A stretch of 9,820 nucleotides of DNA from positions 1-9,820 of the forward strand of contig UQEW01000069.1 in assembly GCA_900540145.1 (NCBI GenBank). The letters run 5' to 3'. Source of the DNA: an uncultured Eubacteriales bacterium (GTDB taxonomy: Bacteria; Bacillota; Clostridia; Peptostreptococcales; Anaerovoracaceae). The notes beneath the pieces are model-generated. The model saw only the letters and a program-made list of their open reading frames with translations, was not told the origin of the DNA and did no database searches. Both the position numbers and the translations under genes were made by a program. Shown here piece after piece: positions 7,329 to 9,820 of this stretch. Within the stretch, counting starts at the first letter, position 1. The number at the start of each line of letters is the position of its first letter.

Positions 7329-7964
7329 ATGTCTGACGAAAGAAATTTAATTGAATATATTTTTGCTAAAGCGATTAAAAAAATGCATTTGAGAGCCATT
7401 AAGAATTCCACTGTAGATAAAAATGCTAAAATATGCGCTGGAACAGCATTTGTGAATTCGACAATTGGCAAATACTCATACATTGGCTATGATTGTACTA
7501 TTATTAATACGAATATAGGAAACTTCTGCTCGTTTGGTGCAGATTTGAAAATAGGAGGAGCAAGCCATCCTATTGAGTGGGGGAGTAGTTCTCCGATATT
7601 TTGCGGATATAGAAACGTAATAAAAAAGAAATTCGCTATGCACAATCACAATCCAAGCAAAATAACAACTATTGGACATGATGTTTGGATAGGCGATGGC
7701 GCATATATCAAAGCGGGTGTGCAAATTGGTAATGGCGCTGTTGTAGGGATGAACTCAGTTGTAACAAAAAATATTGACAATTATGAAATCTGGGCCGGGA
7801 ATCCAGCACAATGTATTAGAAAGAGGTTCAATGAAGATATCATACGAGTATTAGAAAGTTCTAATTGGTGGGAATGGGATGATCAAGAAATTGAGAAAAT
7901 AGCCCCTTTTATTAATAATATTGATGCCTTTGTGAAAGAACTTGAAAAGAGGACGAATAAATGA
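7329..7964 (+). CDS. CatB-like left-handed beta-helix O-acetyltransferase
   Basis: A 211-residue hexapeptide-repeat acetyltransferase. Isoleucine-rich repeats begin at about residue 30 (STIGKYSYIGYDCTI, NTNIGNFCSFGADLKIG) and resume after a loop in TIGHDVWIGDGAYIKAGVQIGNGAVVGMNSVV, giving the triangular prism core. His80 in GGASHPIEWG matches the catalytic histidine of the xenobiotic/CatB acetyltransferase group. An aromatic C-terminal helix (SNWWEWDDQEIE) is typical of these proteins. In polysaccharide loci they acetylate a sugar hydroxyl (or amine) with acetyl-CoA. It lacks the N-terminal Rossmann-like domain of PglD, so it is not an obvious replacement for the bacillosamine 4-N-acetyltransferase, though that cannot be excluded. 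The start at 7329 is 9 nt after AAGAAGGG, which overlaps the end of the upstream gene. It shares an ATGA overlap with the next gene. Confidence 0.87.
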   Translation: MSDERNLIEYIFAKAIKKMHLRAIKNSTVDKNAKICAGTAFVNSTIGKYSYIGYDCTIINTNIGNFCSFGADLKIGGASHPIEWGSSSPIFCGYRNVIKKKFAMHNHNPSKITTIGHDVWIGDGAYIKAGVQIGNGAVVGMNSVVTKNIDNYEIWAGNPAQCIRKRFNEDIIRVLESSNWWEWDDQEIEKIAPFINNIDAFVKELEKRTNK

Positions 7965-9103
7965 AAGTTCTGCATATTATGTTAGCCTGTTTTTATATTG
8001 ATAATTATAATTATCAAGAAAATATTCTTCCGAGGATACACAAAGAATTAGGGCATAGTGTAAAAATTATCGCTTCAACAGAAACCTTTATTGATAATAA
8101 TATATTAGGATATATGGAACCAGGGGAATATGTTAATGAAGATGGTATTGAGGTGGTACGTTTACCTTATAAAAACGCCTTATTGAATATCGTAACTCGC
8201 AAGAGACGTAAATATGTAGGGCTGATGCAGGAAATACTAAATTTTCGCCCTGACGTTATTATGTGCCATGGCATACAGTTTAAAGACTTAGATGTAGTAA
8301 TAGAATATAAGAAAAATAATCCTAACATTAAAGTTTATGCTGACAGTCATGAAGATGAATTTAATAGTGCAAGTTCTTGGATTTCCAAATATATGTTGCA
8401 TAAGCTTTATTATGGAAGGATAATTAAAAAAAATTATAAAAGAATAGATAAGATTTTTTGTGTCAGTAAATCATCAATAGACTTTATGCATGATATGTAT
8501 AATATCCCATATTCTTTATTGGAATTTTTGCCTTTAGGTGGCATAATTGATAACGATACGGTTTACTCACGAAAAAGAATAAAATATAGACAAGAATTTA
8601 ATTTGAAGGATGATGATATTGTCTTTTGCCATTCAGGTAAAATGACAAAGGAGAAGAAAACGAAAGAACTTGTTGAGACGTTTTGCTCTACTAAATATAA
8701 AAAATTCAAGCTTCTTTTGATAGGCAATATTATTGATAATTCGGACTTTATTTTAAAGTATATTGAGCAAGATGACCGTATACAATTTTTAGGGTGGCGA
8801 AATGGCAAAGAGCTAAATGAGATTCTTGCAGCAAGTGATGTTTATGTTCAACCGGGGACGCAGTCTGCTACTATGCAGACTGCGGCGTGTATGAGAAATT
8901 GTATGATGTTGTACCCTTATGAGAATCACAAGTATATTTTTAAAACACATGCACTATATATTTCTGATCAGAACGACATGGAAGCAGTATTTAATAATAT
9001 TGGGGAAGGGAAAATTAACTTAGAAAAATTAAGGGAAGCCAGTTATGAAATAGCAAGAGAAAAGTTGGACTATTATAAAATTGCTAAACGAGTATTGAAA
9101 TAG
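7961..9103 (+). CDS. GT4-like glycosyltransferase with atypical donor-site motif
   Basis: A 380-residue GT-B type protein. The N-terminal domain (MKVLHIMLACFYIDNYNYQENILPR split by the usual first loop) includes an acceptor-side segment YADSHEDEF at about 126-134. The donor domain begins with FCHSGKMTKEKKTKELVETF (222-241), followed by LLLIGN, IQFLGW and VYVQPGTQSATMQTAAC (294-310). In classical GT4 enzymes the last region carries the EX7E glutamates; here the second position aligns by eye with Thr rather than Glu, as in a subgroup seen in capsule loci. The acceptor and donor are unknown. The ATG at 7961 overlaps the acetyltransferase stop by 4 nt and follows AGAGGA (7948-7953), pointing to coupled translation and possibly a shared residue. 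It is low in G+C like its neighbours and complete. Confidence 0.83.
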   Translation: MKVLHIMLACFYIDNYNYQENILPRIHKELGHSVKIIASTETFIDNNILGYMEPGEYVNEDGIEVVRLPYKNALLNIVTRKRRKYVGLMQEILNFRPDVIMCHGIQFKDLDVVIEYKKNNPNIKVYADSHEDEFNSASSWISKYMLHKLYYGRIIKKNYKRIDKIFCVSKSSIDFMHDMYNIPYSLLEFLPLGGIIDNDTVYSRKRIKYRQEFNLKDDDIVFCHSGKMTKEKKTKELVETFCSTKYKKFKLLLIGNIIDNSDFILKYIEQDDRIQFLGWRNGKELNEILAASDVYVQPGTQSATMQTAACMRNCMMLYPYENHKYIFKTHALYISDQNDMEAVFNNIGEGKINLEKLREASYEIAREKLDYYKIAKRVLK

Positions 9104-9119
9104 AGTAAGAGGTAAGCTA

Positions 9120-9780
9120 ATGTTTAAAGATAAAACTTTGATGATTACTGGCGGAACAGGATCATTTGGGAATGCAGTTTTGAATGGTTTTTTGCAAAGT
9201 GATTTACGAGAGATAAGAATTTTTTCGCGTGATGAAAAAAAACAAGATGACATGCGACATGAATTTCAAATCAAGTATCCTGAGCATGCACAGAAAATTA
9301 AATTTTTTATTGGAGATGTAAGAGATTTAACTAGTATAAAATCTGCTATACATGGAGTTGACTATATCTTTCATGCGGCTGCACTAAAACAAGTGCCCTC
9401 GTGTGAATTTTTCCCTATGGAAGCAGTTAAAACAAATATTATCGGAACAGACAATGTCCTTACAGCAGCAATAGAAGCGGGGGTGAAGAAAGTAATTTGT
9501 CTGTCAACAGATAAAGCAGCATATCCGGTTAATGCTATGGGAACATCAAAGGCAATGATGGAAAAAGTTGTTGTTGCTAAAAGCAGGACTGTTGATAGCA
9601 ATAAAACTGAAATTTGCTGTACAAGATATGGCAATGTGATGTGTTCAAGAGGCAGTGTAATTCCTTTATTTATAGAGCAGATTAAAAAAGGTCAGATGCT
9701 CACTGTAACAGAGCCCAAAATGACTCGCTTTATCATGAGTTTGCAGGAAGCGGTGGATTTAGTCATGTTCGCTTTTGAAC
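9120..9780 (+). CDS. capE: UDP-GlcNAc 4,6-dehydratase/5-epimerase, CapE/FnlA type, 3'-truncated
   Basis: Only the first 220 codons are genomic; family members are about 340 residues. The soluble extended SDR shows the NAD(P)-binding TGGTGSFG (10-17), RIFSRDEKKQDDMR (33-46), HAAALKQVPSCEF (85-97) and catalytic STDKAAYPVNAMGTSK, with K132, M140 and K144 placed as in Staphylococcus aureus CapE (MxxxK instead of YxxxK). CapE converts UDP-GlcNAc by 4,6-dehydration with C5 epimerisation, the first step toward UDP-N-acetyl-L-fucosamine; CapF and CapG complete it. It lacks the membrane domain of pglF in the same operon and feeds a different sugar. The start at 9120 follows AAGAGG (9107-9112) with 7-nt spacing. 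From 9781 the frame runs into adapter sequence and stays open to the window end, so those residues (PVSYTHLRAHETR) are not real protein. Confidence 0.92.
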
Positions 9781-9820
9781 CTGTCTCTTATACACATCTC
9801 CGAGCCCACGAGACAAGAGG
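9781..9820 (+). other. Illumina Nextera (Tn5) adapter contamination at contig end
   Basis: Bases 9781-9799 are the 19-bp Tn5 mosaic end CTGTCTCTTATACACATCT. Bases 9800-9814 are CCGAGCCCACGAGAC, the rest of the Nextera read-through adapter on the i7 side. The last six bases, AAGAGG, would be the start of the i7 index; from memory they agree with the beginning of index N711. This is untrimmed library sequence, not part of the organism, and it marks an artificial contig end inside capE. Confidence 0.97.

Noticed and set aside
7329..7964. Beta-helix acetyltransferase as the missing PglD
   Set aside because: It has the CatB-like catalytic histidine and loop and lacks the N-terminal nucleotide-sugar-binding domain of PglD. 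An O-acetyltransferase role is the simpler reading.
9781..9820. A mobile-element end (Tn5/IS50 insertion) at the window edge
   Set aside because: The 19-bp mosaic end is the hyperactive engineered form and is followed exactly by the synthetic Nextera adapter, not by IS50 sequence.

Overview
The window is the 5' part of a surface-polysaccharide (capsule/exopolysaccharide) locus, most likely from a low-GC Firmicute, probably a Clostridia or Negativicutes relative. The clues are strong purine-rich Shine-Dalgarno sites (AAAGGAGG, AAGGAG), a TTG start, AT-rich accessory genes, and a small XRE regulator just upstream of a long co-directional operon. Genus cannot be fixed from the sequence. All genes are on the + strand, and no RNA gene, IS element, CRISPR array or origin was seen.

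Layout: (1) 40-414, an XRE-family DNA-binding protein. (2) 415-672, a leader region with a good sigma-A-like promoter (567-595) and a run of nine G (643-651) inside the predicted 5' UTR. (3) 673-4462, an initiation module resembling pglF, pglE and pglC of bacillosamine-type glycans: a membrane-bound UDP-GlcNAc 4,6-dehydratase, a PLP 4-aminotransferase and a small monotopic phosphoglycosyl transferase. (4) 4487-6079, an ATP-grasp ligase and a HAD phosphatase in tight tandem. (5) 6102-9103, a WbuB-like GT4 glycosyltransferase, a CatB-like left-handed beta-helix acetyltransferase and a second GT4-like glycosyltransferase. (6) From 9120, capE, the first enzyme of UDP-N-acetyl-L-fucosamine synthesis, cut off after 220 codons. 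Gaps between operon genes are -4 to 26 nt, so one transcript is likely.

How they work together (inference): PglF and PglE make a UDP-4-amino-4,6-dideoxy-GlcNAc. PglC loads its phosphosugar on undecaprenyl phosphate at the membrane. The ATP-grasp/HAD pair may modify this or another residue. The GT4 enzymes extend the repeat unit, one plausibly with FucNAc made by the CapE pathway, and the beta-helix protein acetylates it. The flippase, polymerase, capF and capG are not in the window and would be expected downstream.

Two points matter most to a reader. First, the last 40 bases (9781-9820) are not genomic: they match the Illumina Nextera (Tn5) adapter plus six bases that look like the start of an index, and the frame of capE runs into them. 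Second, base composition is mosaic. A GC-rich block matches the C-terminal catalytic domain of pglF, and a sharp GC fall occurs inside pglC near 4200; both suggest recombination at the locus. I found no clearly unprecedented system. The most interesting biological question is what the ATP-grasp/HAD pair does in a bacillosamine-like pathway where no pglD-type acetyltransferase is visible.
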